Positions 35,290 to 46,670 of a stretch of 64,000 bases of DNA are shown piece by piece; the stretch's first letter is position 1, and the number at the start of each line of letters is the position of its first letter. The notes beneath the pieces were generated by a model, which saw only the letters and a list, made by a program, of their open reading frames with translations, was not told where the DNA came from and made no database searches. This DNA is from JAWKIW01 sp041394145. Its GTDB lineage: Bacteria; Actinomycetota; Acidimicrobiia; Acidimicrobiales; Acidimicrobilacustridaceae. The DNA lies in the NCBI GenBank assembly GCA_041394145.1, contig JAWKIW010000022.1, positions 1 through 64,000 of the forward strand. Direction: 5' to 3'. Position numbers and translations under genes: made by a program.

Positions 35290-35507
35290 GACCCGCGAGT
35301 CTCCCGTACCCGCGGCGCGCCGGCCGGGCGTGGCGCTACCCGCCGAGGCGGTCGGCGACGTGGGGCAGCGCATCCTCGAGCGTCAGCGCCAGGTGGGTGC
35401 GCGTCTGGTCGAGGTCGGGAGCTCGAGACCTCGCCGCGTGGACCTCCGACCCTGGTTGGCCCTGGTGGGGGGCGCGACGGTCGGGGTGAGCCCAAGGGGC
35501 TGGTGCC
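35290..35507. other. Intergenic gap, nothing recognised
   Basis: 218 bp between the divergent dienelactone hydrolase and exported-protein genes. On the minus strand a reading frame ending at 35336 (DLDQTRTHLALTLEDALPHV) has normal-looking codon use but no start and no match I recognise; it could be a gene remnant. AAGGGG near 35498 is the ribosome-binding site of the next gene. Confidence 0.4.
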
Positions 35508-36260
35508 ATGGTCGAACCCTCGTCGACACCCGAGCCCACCGCCACCCGCCGGACGCCCCTGGTGGTCGCCCTGGTGGTCGTGTCGGTCATCGCCGTGGCC
35601 GCGATCGTCGCCGTGGTCGTGCTGGCGCGCCGGGACACCGGCAGCACCATCACCGCGGCGCCGTCGACCACGACCGAGGCGCCCACGGGCACGACGGCGG
35701 CCACGGCCCCGGCGACGGAGCCTTCGACCGCGACGTCGTCGACCGTCACGTCGTCCAGCGCCGCGTCGACCGCCAGCACGTCGACCGCCAGCACGTCGAC
35801 CACCGTCCACCCGAGCGGCATCGACCGCAACGGCCTGGGCGTGCAGGGCCTGGCCCCCATCCGCCTGGGCATGACCCGGGCCGAGGCCGCCGCCGCCACG
35901 GGCCTCACGCCGGAGCCGGCCAAGTGCGGCAACGGCGTCATCTTCCTCGTCGACGGCGAGCAGGTGTACGTCGGCTTCGACGGCAACGAGCGCGTCGCCG
36001 CCATCCACGTGAAGTCCTCCAACATCTCCACGTTGTCGGGCATCCGCGTCGGCGACCCGCGCGACCGCGTCGTGCAGACCTACGCCGGCCACGGGACGCT
36101 GACCCCGATGGCCAGCCCCTATGCCAACGCCGAGCTGCTCGTCTACCGGTCGGGTGACCCGGCCGACGCGGACCACGAGGTGGTCTTCTGGGTCACCGAC
36201 GGCACGGTCAGCTCGATCGTGGCCGCCACCGGCACCGCCGGGGAGAGCGAGCTGTGCTGA
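35508..36260 (+). CDS. Membrane-anchored extracytoplasmic protein, unknown function
   Basis: A 250-residue protein: short cytosolic N-terminus, one membrane helix (about 17-42: PLVVALVVVSVIAVAAIVAV), a Ser/Thr/Ala-rich stalk (45-100) and an extracytoplasmic domain starting GIDRNGLGVQGLAPIRLGMTRAEAAAATG. That RLGMTRAEA element is shared by a family of actinobacterial beta-sandwich surface or lipoprotein domains of unknown function. Two Cys (GLTPEPAKCGNG and the C-terminal Cys) could pair. ATG 35508 is preceded by AAGGGG. Confidence 0.8.
   Translation: MVEPSSTPEPTATRRTPLVVALVVVSVIAVAAIVAVVVLARRDTGSTITAAPSTTTEAPTGTTAATAPATEPSTATSSTVTSSSAASTASTSTASTSTTVHPSGIDRNGLGVQGLAPIRLGMTRAEAAAATGLTPEPAKCGNGVIFLVDGEQVYVGFDGNERVAAIHVKSSNISTLSGIRVGDPRDRVVQTYAGHGTLTPMASPYANAELLVYRSGDPADADHEVVFWVTDGTVSSIVAATGTAGESELC
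35766..35800. repeat. 15-bp tandem repeat in the Ser/Thr stalk
   Basis: TCGACCGCCAGCACG is repeated at 35766 and 35781, with a third copy begun at 35796. It encodes STAST repeats in the low-complexity stalk of the exported protein, in frame. Confidence 0.8.
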
Positions 36261-36292
36261 CGAGATGGCGGGCCGCCGGTCCCGACCCGTAG

Positions 36293-37147
36293 GGTCGTCG
36301 CCCGGGCCACCTCCCCACCGGCACCTCGAAGGGACCCGCCCTGATCGAGCGCCTGCGCGCCGACGTGCTGCCCGCCGCCACCGCCGGCTCCGGCATCACC
36401 GTCCACGTCGGCGGCCTCACGGCCACCTTCGACGACCTGGCCGTGCAGCTCCAGCAGCGCCTGCCCGTCTTCATCGGCGTCGTGCTCGGCCTCAGCTTCG
36501 TGCTGCTGCTCGCGGTGTTCCGATCGATCCTCGTGCCGCTCAAGGCCGTGATCATGAACCTGCTGTCGATCGGCGCCGCCTACGGCATCGTGGTCGCCGT
36601 CTTCCAGCACGGCTGGGGCGCCTCGGTGCTGGCGGTGGGCAACCCCGGCCCGATCGAGAGCTTCCTGCCGATGATGATGTTCGCCATCCTCTTCGGGTTG
36701 AGCATGGACTACGAGGTCTTCCTGCTCTCGCGCATCAAGGAGGAGTACGACCGCACCGGCGACAACAGCCTCGCCGTCGCCGACGGGCTGAGCGCCACGG
36801 CCCGGGTCATCACCGCCGCCGCCCTCATCATGGTGACCGTGTTCGGGGGCTTCGTGTTCGGCGACCAGCGGGTGGTCAAGGAGTTCGGCCTCGGGATGGC
36901 GGCCGCCATCCTCATCGACGCCACGGTCGTGCGCATGGTCCTGGTGCCGGCGACGATGGAGCTGATGGGCAAGGCCAACTGGTGGTTCCCGTCGTGGCTG
37001 TCGTGGCTGCCCCAGATCCACGTCGAGGGCACCCGGGTCCCGCTCGGCGACGCCGCCAGCGGCATCGGCGTGGCCGAGCCCGCCACCGAGCCCGGTGCCG
37101 GGCCCACCGACGAGCCCACCGACGAGCTCGAGGGCGTCAGCGGCTAG
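36293..37147 (+). pseudogene. C-terminal half of an MMPL/RND transporter (truncated)
   Basis: Only the second half of an MMPL protein is present: homology starts near 36341 (IERLRADVLPAATAGSG), in the second extracytoplasmic region, and continues through the last six helices, with the family landmark FGLSMDYEVFLLSRIKEEY (about 235 residues from the end) and VVRMVLVPATMELMG. A complete MMPL has about 700 or more residues and twelve helices. An in-frame TAG at 36290-36292 closes the frame upstream, and the preceding gene is unrelated, so the N-terminal half was lost by deletion or never assembled. No good start exists; GTG 36365 is the first candidate. The 3' end overlaps the convergent ABC gene by 11 bp. 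Confidence 0.8.
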
Positions 37148-40100
37148 CGCCGGCGGGAGCGACGGCGGCCGTGTCGTCGCCGGCACCCGACACGAAGCTC
37201 TCCCAGAGGGTGGCGTAGGTGCCGCCCCGGGCCACCAGCGCGTCGTGGGTGCCCTCCTCGACGACCCGACCGTGGTCGACCACCACGATCCGGTCGGCCC
37301 GGCGGGCGGTGGGCAAGCGGTGGGCGACGACGATGGTGGTGCGGCCCCGGGCCGCCTCCTGCATGGCCCGCTGCACCCGGGCCTCGCTCTCGAGGTCGAG
37401 CTGGGAGGTGGCCTCGTCGAGCAGCAGCACGACGGGGTCGACCAGGCGGGCGCGGGCCAGGGCCAGCAGCTGGCGCTGGCCCGACGAGAGCGACCGGCCC
37501 CGCTCGCTGATGGGCTCGAGGTAGCCCCGGGGCAGGGTGGCGACGAACTCGTGGGCGCCCACCGCCCGGGCCGCCGCCTCCACCTCGGCGTCGGTGGCGT
37601 CGGGTCGGCCGTAGGCGATGTTGTCGCGCACCGTCCCGGTGAACAGGAAGGCGTCCTGGGGCACGATGCCGAGCTGACGGCGGAAGGCGCCCAGGTCGAG
37701 GTCGCGCACGTCGGTGCCGTCGACGCGCACGGTCCCCTCGGTGGGGTCGTAGAACCGGGCCATCAGCTTCACCAGGGTCGACTTGCCCGCCCCGGTGGTG
37801 CCCACCAGCGCCACCGTCTCCGCCGGCGCGACGTGCAGGTCGACGCCGGCGACGGCGTCGTGGCCGGTGGTGCCCGGGTACCGGAAGCGCACGCCCTCGA
37901 GGCGGATGTCGCCTTCGAGCCGGCCCGGCACGATCGGCGCGGCGGCCTCGGGCGTGCCGGTGGGGGTGTCGAGCAGCTCCTCGATCTTGCGCAACGAGGC
38001 CGACGCCTGCTGCCAGGTGTCCAGCACCTGGGACAGCTGCTGGATGGGCGAGAAGAACTGGTCGAGGTACAGCAGGAAGGCGATGACCACACCGGTGGTG
38101 ACCACGCCGCGGGGCACCAGCTCGGCGCCCGCGCCCAGGACCGCCACCGCCCCGACGTCGGCGAGGAAGAGCACGAACGGGAAGTACAGGGCCATGAGGC
38201 GCTGCGCCCCGAGCCGGTGCTCGAGGTAGCGGCGGTTCACGCCGCGGAAGCCGCTGATGTTGCGGTCCTCGCGCACGTAGGCCTGGGCGACCCGCACGCC
38301 CGACAGGTTCTCCTGGAGGTTGGCGTTGACGTCGGCGATGGCGTCGCGGGCCCGCCCGTAGGCCACCGACGACCGCCGCCGGTACCACCACGTGGCCAGC
38401 GCCAGCGGCGGCAGCACGGTGGCGGCGGCCAGGGCCAGCGGCGGGGACAGCACCACGAGGAACACGAACACGCCGATGCTGGTGAAGGCGGCCACCAGCG
38501 CGTTGACGACCCCCGTCTGGATGAGCTGGGACAGCGCCTCCACGTCGGTGGTCATGCGGGTCATGATCCGGCCGTCGAGCTCGCGGTCGTAGTAGTCGAG
38601 GGACATGCGCTGCAGGTGGCCGAAGATCTTCACCCGCAGGGCGCACAGGGCCCGCTCGGCGGTGCGGCCCGTCACCAGCGTGTAGCCCCAGGTGACCACC
38701 CAGTCGACGCCGACGGTCAGGGCGAAGGCGGCGCTCGCCCGCCACAGGGCCTGCAGGTCGCCGGCGCTCACCCCCAGGTCCAGGCCGCGCCGCACGAACA
38801 GCGGGCCGAGCAACGACAGCACGCTGTCGAGGGCGACGAGCACGAACCCGAACGCCAGCCAGCGGGCCCACGGCCGGATGAAGCGGCGGAAGCGGAAGGC
38901 GCCATCGGGGCGCGGCGGCGGCCGCCACGTCGACGCCCGAGCGACCGTCGGCCGGCGGCAGCGTGTCGAGGCGGGCCAGCAGCTCGGGCGTGGCGGCCAG
39001 GGCCATGCCACCCATCGGCCCGCCGCCGCCCCGGCCACCGCCACCGGCGCCCGGCCCGAGGCGGGCCACGCCGGCCACCGGCCTCGTCGCCACCGGCGCG
39101 GCGTCGTCGTCGGTCGGCCACGCCGTGGACGTGGTCGGCGGCGTGGCCGGCGTCGAAGGACGCGTCGAGCGAGGCGGCGCCGTCGTCGTCCGGCCCGGTG
39201 AGCAGCGCCCGGTAGCGCTCGCTGCGGGCCAGCAGCTCCTCGTGGGTGCCGTCGTCGACGACCCGTCCCCGGTCGATCACGACGATGCGGCGCGCCAGGC
39301 GCAGCGTCGAGCGACGGTGGGCGATGAGGATCGTCGTGCGGTCCGCCATCAGGGTGCGGAGGGTGTCGTGGATGGCCTCCTCGGTGGCGGCGTCGACCGA
39401 CGAGGTGGCGTCGTCGAGCACCAGCACCCGGGGGTCGGTGAGGATGGCCCGGGCGAGGGCCACCCGCTGTCGCTGGCCGCCCGACAGGGTCAGCCCGCGC
39501 TCGCCGACGATGGTGTCGTAGCCGTCGGGGAGGGCCTCGATGAACTCGGCGGCACCGGCCGCTGCGGCGGCGGCGCGGATCTGCTCGTCGGTCGCGTCGG
39601 GATCGGCGTAGGCGATGTTGGCCCCCACCGTGTCCGAGAAGAGGAAGGCGTCCTCGAAGACCACCCCGACCTGGCGGCGCAGCGACTCGAGGGTGACCTG
39701 GCGCACGTCGTGGCCGTCGACGAGCACCCGACCCTCGGCGACGTCGTAGAAGCGGGGCAGCAGCGCGGTGACGGTGGACTTGCCCGAGCCGCTCGCCCCC
39801 ACCAGGGCCACGACGTCGCCGGCGTCGACGTGCAGGTCGAAGTCGTCGAGGACGGGGGCGCTGCGGGTGTAGCCGAACCGGACGTGGTCGAACGCGATCT
39901 CGCCGCGCACCGCCGGGAGCGGCTCGGCGTCGGGGGCGTCGGCCACCTCGGCGTTGGCGTCGAGCACGTCGAGGATGCGCTCGGCCCCGGCCCGGGCCTG
40001 CTGCCCGATGGCGAACAGGCCGGCGAGCATGCGCACCGGCGCCACCAGCTGCACCAGGTAGGACGAGAAGGCCAGGAAGGTGCCGAGGGTGATGTGGCCC

Positions 40101-40984
40101 TGCAGGGCGAGGTAGCCGCCGAGGGCGAGCACCGCCACCTGGCCCAGGCTGGGGATGGCCTGCATCGCCGGCACGAACCGGGCCTGCAACCGCACCAGGC
40201 GGTTGCGGGAGGCGTACAGCGACTCGGCGGCCTCGGCGAGGTGGTCGAGCTCGCGCTGCTCCTGGCCGAAGCCCTTCACCACGCGGACCCCGACGACGGC
40301 CTCGTCGACCACGCCGGCGACCTCGCCGGCGCGCTGCTGCGCGTCCCAGGTGGCGGGGAACACCGAGGTGCGCAGCCGCAGCGACACGACCAGCAGCGCG
40401 GGGATGACCGCCAGCATCACCAGGGTCAGCGCCGGCGACAGGATCACCATGACGACGAGCGACACGACCAGCATCACCAGGTTGCCGAGGATGATGGGCA
40501 GGAACGCCAGCAGCCCCTGGATGAGGCCGAGGTCCGACGACGACCTCGAGACGAGCTGGCCGGTCTGCAGGTCGTCGTGGCCGGCGAAGTCGAGGCGCTG
40601 CAGCCGCTCGAAGATGGCGACCCGCAGGTCGTACTGGACGTCGAGGCTCACCCGGCCGCCGACCCACCGCCGGACGTACGCGGCCAGGAACGAGAAGGCC
40701 CCGGCGGCCAGCAGGACCACCAGCAGCGGCCACACCGGCCGGGTCTGGGCGACGATCCCGTCGTCGACGACCGCCCGCTCGACGACGGGCACGAGGGCGG
40801 CGACGGCCTGTCCGGCGATGGCCATGCCGAAGGCGATGACGACGTTGCGCCGGTGGGCCATCAGGAACGGCCACAGCCGCCGGATCCAGCCGCCGGCCTC
40901 GGGAGGCGCCGGCTCGGGGATGGGCCGCTCGACGGCGGCGGCGGCGAGGCGCTCGTTGGCGCGGGGCCGGGCGGTGACGGTCAC
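37137..40984 (-). pseudogene. Fused double ABC exporter (6TM-NBD-6TM-NBD), two frameshifts
   Basis: A single protein of about 1280 residues holding two complete exporter halves. Half 1 (residues about 1-600): six helices, Walker A GASGSGKST, signature LSGGQRQR, but Walker B LVLDDATSSVD with the catalytic Glu changed to Asp. Half 2: six helices, Walker A GTTGAGKST, signature LSSGQRQ, Walker B LLLDEATSQLD with Glu. A linker rich in Gly (GGGGRGGGGPMGGM) and ending ELLARLDTLPPADG joins them. The frame breaks in the linker at about 39112 and near 38907 in a run of G; both shifts go the same way. The fused halves mirror a heterodimeric exporter with one degenerate site. GTG 40984 overlaps the MarR stop by 4 nt (GTGA), so they are one operon. 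Confidence 0.82.
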
Positions 40985-41451
40985 CGACGGGGCTCCGTGC
41001 CGGCGCCGACCCGGCCGGCCCGGCGGCGCAGGTGGGCGTCGAGCGCGTCGCCGAGCGCCACCAGGCCCGCGATCACCGCCTCGCGCTGGGCGGGCGCCAC
41101 CGGGGCGAGGATGTCCTCGAGGGTGGCCACCACCGCGGCGCGGGCCTCCTGCAGCGCCCGGCGGCCGGCGGCGGTCGCCTCCAAGGCGGTGCCCCGCCGG
41201 TCGCCGGCCACCTCGGTGCGCTCGACCCAGCCCCGGTCGACGAGGCCGTCGAGCACGCCGGTGAGCGACGGCCGGCTGATGGCCGACTCGCTGGCCAGCT
41301 GGCTGGCCCGGGCCGGGGCCCGCACCACCAGCGACAGGACCCGCAGCTGGGGCAGGGTCATGTCGGGCAGCGACCGCTCCAGCACCCGGCTGGCGATGGC
41401 CAGGGTCCGGGCGGCGTCGTCGGGCACCGGCGTCGGTCGTTCGCTCCCCAC
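40981..41451 (-). CDS. MarR-family repressor of the fused ABC exporter
   Basis: A 156-residue winged-helix regulator. The DNA-recognition helix region is ASQLASESAISRPSLTGVLDGL (about 51-72), followed by the wing ERTEVAGDRRGTALE. It is coupled (GTGA) to the downstream ABC gene. GTG 41451 lies 6 nt after a TAGCCT -10 hexamer, which is embedded in a 19-bp palindrome; autorepression is likely. Confidence 0.9.
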   Translation of the reverse strand: MGSERPTPVPDDAARTLAIASRVLERSLPDMTLPQLRVLSLVVRAPARASQLASESAISRPSLTGVLDGLVDRGWVERTEVAGDRRGTALEATAAGRRALQEARAAVVATLEDILAPVAPAQREAVIAGLVALGDALDAHLRRRAGRVGAGTEPRR

Positions 41452-41452
41452 A

Positions 41453-41471
41453 TCGTTAGGCTACCGAACGA
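41453..41471. promoter_or_regulatory. MarR operator overlapping the -10 element, shared divergent region
   Basis: TCGTTAGG-CTA-CCGAACGA: 8-bp arms, one mismatch, 3-bp centre. It covers the leaderless -10 hexamer TAGCCT (41463-41458, minus) of the MarR-ABC operon and ends 3 bp before ATG 41475 of the divergent hydrolase. Binding should therefore block both genes. Confidence 0.7.
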
Positions 41472-41474
41472 CCT

Positions 41475-43130
41475 ATGCCCTCGCGCCTCGCCCTCGCCCG
41501 CCGTCGCCTCGCCACCGCCCGCCGGCCCCGGGTGGTCGTCGGCGACCACCCGACGATGACCATCGAGTGGGACGTGCCGGTCGAGGTGCGCGACGGCACG
41601 GTCCTGCGGGTCAACGTGTTCCGCCCCACCGGCGACGCGGCGGTGCCCGCCCTGCTGTCCGCCCACCCCTACGGCAAGGACGCCATCCCGGCTCGGAGCC
41701 GCACGGGGCGCCGCCTGAACGCCCAGTTCCGCCTGTTCCCCCAGCCCGAGACGATCCACCTGTCCGACCTCACCAGCTGGGAGGCGCCCGACCCCGCCTT
41801 CTGGGTCGCCCACGGCTACGCGGTCGTGAACGCCGACCTGCGCGGCGCCGGCACCTCCGATGGGGTCGGCACGCTGTTCTCGGCCCAGGAGGCCGACGAC
41901 CACCACGACCTCGTGGAGTGGGTCGGCACCCGGCCGTGGTGCACCGGCAAGGTCGGCCTCGACGGCGTCTCGTACCTCGCCATCAGCCAGTACCGCGTCG
42001 CGGCCACCCGACCACCGCACCTGGCCGCCATGTGCCCGTGGGAGGGCTTCAGCGACCTGTACCGCGACTTCGCCCGGCCCGGCGGCGTCCGCGAGGACGG
42101 GTTCTCGATCATCTGGAGCGCCGCCACCCGACGGGCCGCCCGCGTCCGCGGGAACCTGCGCCGCGAGGTCGTGCGCCGCCCCGAGCGCGACGACTGGTAC
42201 GTCGAGCGCACGCCCGACCTCGAGCGGATCGAGGTGCCGATGCTGGTGTGCGCCAGCTTCTCGGACCACTCCCTGCACACCCGGGGCTCGTTCGAGGCCT
42301 TCCGGCGGTCGGGCTCGTCGGCGAGGTGGCTCACCACCCACCGCGGGGGCAAGTGGTCCCGCTACTACAGCGCCGAGGCGTCCGAGGAGCGGCTGCGCTT
42401 CTTCGACCACGTGCTGAAGGGCGCCGACAACGGCTGGGACCGGCGACCACCGGTGCGCATCCGGGTCCACGAGCGCGGCGACCGTCCGGTCGACGTGGTC
42501 GACGCCGACGCCTGGCCCCCACGCGACCTCGACGTGACGACCCTGCACCTCGACGCGGCCACCGGCGGGATCGACGAGGGACCGCCGCGCGCCGCCGCCG
42601 CACCCCTGCGGCTGCCGCAGGGACGGCGGAGGTTCCGCTGGTCGATCCCCCGCGACCTCGACGTCGTCGGCCCGATGGCGCTCACCCTGTCGATCGTGGC
42701 CGAGGACGCGACCGACGCGAACCTGTTCGTCGCCGTGCGCAAGCTCCACCACGGCCGCGAGGTGCACTTCGAGGGGTCCTACGGCTTCGCCGGCGACGTG
42801 GTGACCCGCGGCTGGCAGCGCCTCGCCCACCGGGCGCTCGACGAGGAGCTGTCGACGCCGCTGCAGCCCGTCCACCGCCACGACCGGGTCGAGCCCTTGC
42901 CACCGGGCGAGGTGGTCCCGGTCCACGTCGCCCTGCTGCCCCACGCCACCCGGTTCCGGGCCGGCGACGAGCTCGTCGTGGAGCTGCGAGGGCGATGGCT
43001 GTTCCCCCGCAACCCGCTCTTCGGGCAGTTCCCCGCCGGCTACCGGCGCAGCCCGCCGGCCCGCGTGACCGTCCACACCGGAGGCGCCACCGCCTCGACG
43101 CTGCGGCTGGGCGTCCGCACGATCGGCTGA
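41475..43130 (+). CDS. CocE/NonD-family hydrolase (X-Pro dipeptidyl-peptidase-like)
   Basis: A 551-residue serine hydrolase. The N-terminal alpha/beta domain opens WDVPVEVRDGTVLRVNVFRP and has the oxyanion segment AHPYGKD; the nucleophile Ser is in GLDGVSYLAIS, the Asp of the triad is around ASFSDHSLHTRG, and the His in THRGGKW. The C-terminal jelly-roll follows (PQGRRRFRWSIPRD to the end). Relatives include cocaine esterase and Xaa-Pro peptidases; they act on esters or peptides. It is divergent from the MarR-ABC operon and shares its operator, so it may act on the same compound. Confidence 0.9.
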   Translation: MPSRLALARRRLATARRPRVVVGDHPTMTIEWDVPVEVRDGTVLRVNVFRPTGDAAVPALLSAHPYGKDAIPARSRTGRRLNAQFRLFPQPETIHLSDLTSWEAPDPAFWVAHGYAVVNADLRGAGTSDGVGTLFSAQEADDHHDLVEWVGTRPWCTGKVGLDGVSYLAISQYRVAATRPPHLAAMCPWEGFSDLYRDFARPGGVREDGFSIIWSAATRRAARVRGNLRREVVRRPERDDWYVERTPDLERIEVPMLVCASFSDHSLHTRGSFEAFRRSGSSARWLTTHRGGKWSRYYSAEASEERLRFFDHVLKGADNGWDRRPPVRIRVHERGDRPVDVVDADAWPPRDLDVTTLHLDAATGGIDEGPPRAAAAPLRLPQGRRRFRWSIPRDLDVVGPMALTLSIVAEDATDANLFVAVRKLHHGREVHFEGSYGFAGDVVTRGWQRLAHRALDEELSTPLQPVHRHDRVEPLPPGEVVPVHVALLPHATRFRAGDELVVELRGRWLFPRNPLFGQFPAGYRRSPPARVTVHTGGATASTLRLGVRTIG

Positions 43131-43595
43131 TCAGCTCGCCGCGCCGGCCTCGGGCCGCAGCACCACCATCGGCACCTCGTGGCCCAGGCTCACCGGGTAG
43201 GCGGCGAACGCGGGGTTGATCTCCTCGATCACGGCCCACAGCCGGCGGCTCTCCACCTCGTCGGCGAGCTCGGCTCGGGCCGACCGGCGGGTCCGCCCGA
43301 CCTCGATCGTGGCCGACGGCTGGGCCTGCAGGTTGCGGTACCAGGCCGGGTCCCAGTGACCGGCGTTGCTGGCGGCCACGACGTAGCCGCCGTCGTCCTC
43401 GGCGTAGACGAGGGGCACGGTGCGCGCCTTGCCGCTGCGGCGACCGGTGGTGGTGAGCAGCAGCACCGGTGCGCCGTTCGTGCGCCCCCCGATGCGCCCT
43501 CCCGAGACGCGGTAGGCGGTGCGGTGCACCACCCCGAAGGCGCGCTTGGCCCGTGCGAGCCGGCGGCCCTTCGACGACCTGCGATCGACAGCCAT
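43131..43595 (-). CDS. Deazaflavin (F420)-dependent nitroreductase-family protein
   Basis: A 154-residue split-barrel protein of the DDN-like family: GAPVLLLTTTGRRSGKARTVPLVYAEDDGGYVVAASNAG (about 41-79) is the F420-binding signature, and HWDPAWYRNLQAQP follows. F420-dependent members reduce nitroimidazoles, quinones and other electrophiles. The ATG at 43595 with GGAGGGAG upstream fixes the start. It follows the cupin gene by 17 bp. Confidence 0.85.
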   Translation of the reverse strand: MAVDRRSSKGRRLARAKRAFGVVHRTAYRVSGGRIGGRTNGAPVLLLTTTGRRSGKARTVPLVYAEDDGGYVVAASNAGHWDPAWYRNLQAQPSATIEVGRTRRSARAELADEVESRRLWAVIEEINPAFAAYPVSLGHEVPMVVLRPEAGAAS

Positions 43596-43612
43596 CGTGG
43601 CTCCCTCCTCCG

Positions 43613-44169
43613 TCACCACTGGAAGTCCGGGCCGTGGACGGCCCGCGCCTGGTCGAGCATCCGGCGGCGCCGCCCGAGGGCGATGCCGAGCGGCTTGAGC
43701 ACGAACCGGTAGGCCAGCCGCTGCACGGGGATCGGCGCCGCCAGGTAGAGCCCGACGTCGGGCAGGAACGGCCCGAGGTCGAGCGCGCCGGGCTCGCGCC
43801 CGGTGCGCTGCTGGTGGGCGCCGAGCAGCTGGAACCACGCCAGGCTGCGCCCCGCCGGCCGGTACTCGGCCTCGCACTGCGCCGGCTCGTCGCCGACGTT
43901 GACCAGGGTGTGCAGGGTCCCGGGGCGATGGTCACCTCCTCGCCGGCGTTCACCTCGCGCTCGGCCGTCGAGGGTCACTGCAGGGTGCCGTGCACGCAGC
44001 GCAGGCGCTCCTCCTGCTCGACGTGGCGGTGCGGGCGGGCGATGCCCCCACCGGGCTCGAGGAACAGGTCGAAGGCCAGCCGGTCCCCGTCCGCCGGGTC
44101 GGCGCGGAACACGAAGCGCTCCCCCGTCACCGGCAGCTCGACCGTCACCGGCAGCTCCACAGCGGTCAT
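43613..44169 (-). pseudogene. Cupin-domain protein, frameshifted
   Basis: A cupin of about 185 residues in pieces. The N-terminus MTAVELPVTVELPVTGERF carries an 18-bp tandem duplication. The first cupin motif is GGIARPHRHVEQEERLRCVHGTLQ, the second PGTLHTLVNVGDEPAQ. Between them one base is missing near 43980 (producing an early TGA after HGTLQ) and one near 43930. After the cupin comes a C-terminal region of about 90 residues with YRFVLKPLGIALGRR. The His residues of motif 1 suggest a metal-binding fold. Its stop lies 17 bp before the oxidoreductase start. It is divergent from a TetR gene with operators between them. Confidence 0.72.
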
Positions 44170-44192
44170 CGTCCACCTCCGTCGTCCGATGG

Positions 44193-44225
44193 CATAGACT
44201 ATGTCGCAATGGCAGACAGTCTGTC
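44193..44225. promoter_or_regulatory. Two palindromes at the cupin/TetR divergent start
   Basis: CATAG-A-CTATG (44193-44203) covers a TAGACT -10 hexamer (44195-44200) that ends 8 nt before ATG 44209. GACAG-T-CTGTC (44215-44225) lies inside the first codons of the TetR gene. Both are perfect 5-bp inverted repeats with the same 1-bp centre and are likely TetR sites controlling both directions. Confidence 0.6.
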
Positions 44226-44628
44226 AACCACTCGCTCCACCGCAGCCGCCACGGTGGCCGACCGTCACGCGGCGCGGGTGCGCGACGACCTGCTCGAGGC
44301 GGCCCTGGCCCTGGTGGTGCGCGGCGTCGAGCCGACGATGCGGGCCGTCGCCGCCGAGGCCGGCGTCGGCGAGCGCACGATCTACCGCTACTTCGCCAAC
44401 CGCGAGGCGCTCGAGGATGCGGTCGCCGACCACGTCGGCCCGCGCCTGAAGCGTGCCGCTGTGCGACGACGTCGACGACCTCGAGCACTACGTCGCCGAC
44501 CTGTTCGCCACCTTCGAGGCCAACCGTGCCCTCGCCGAGGCCGCCGTGGTCTCGCCGTGGACGCAGCGCTCGCTGACCCGCACCCGCACCGGGCACCTGG
44601 CCGCCATGGTCACCCTGCTGCGCCGCGG

Positions 44629-46662
<2,034 letters not shown>

Positions 46663-46670
46663 GGTCTCGA

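Noticed and set aside
37137..40874. Reading 1245 residues of one frame across the ABC gene as a single protein
   Set aside because: The first 600 or so residues of that frame are Arg/Gly/Pro-rich shadow; the true first half lies in the neighbouring frame (37137-40984 as annotated).
42331..42603. Short minus-strand frames inside the CocE-type hydrolase gene
   Set aside because: Arg-rich shadow translations with no start context and no conserved motif.
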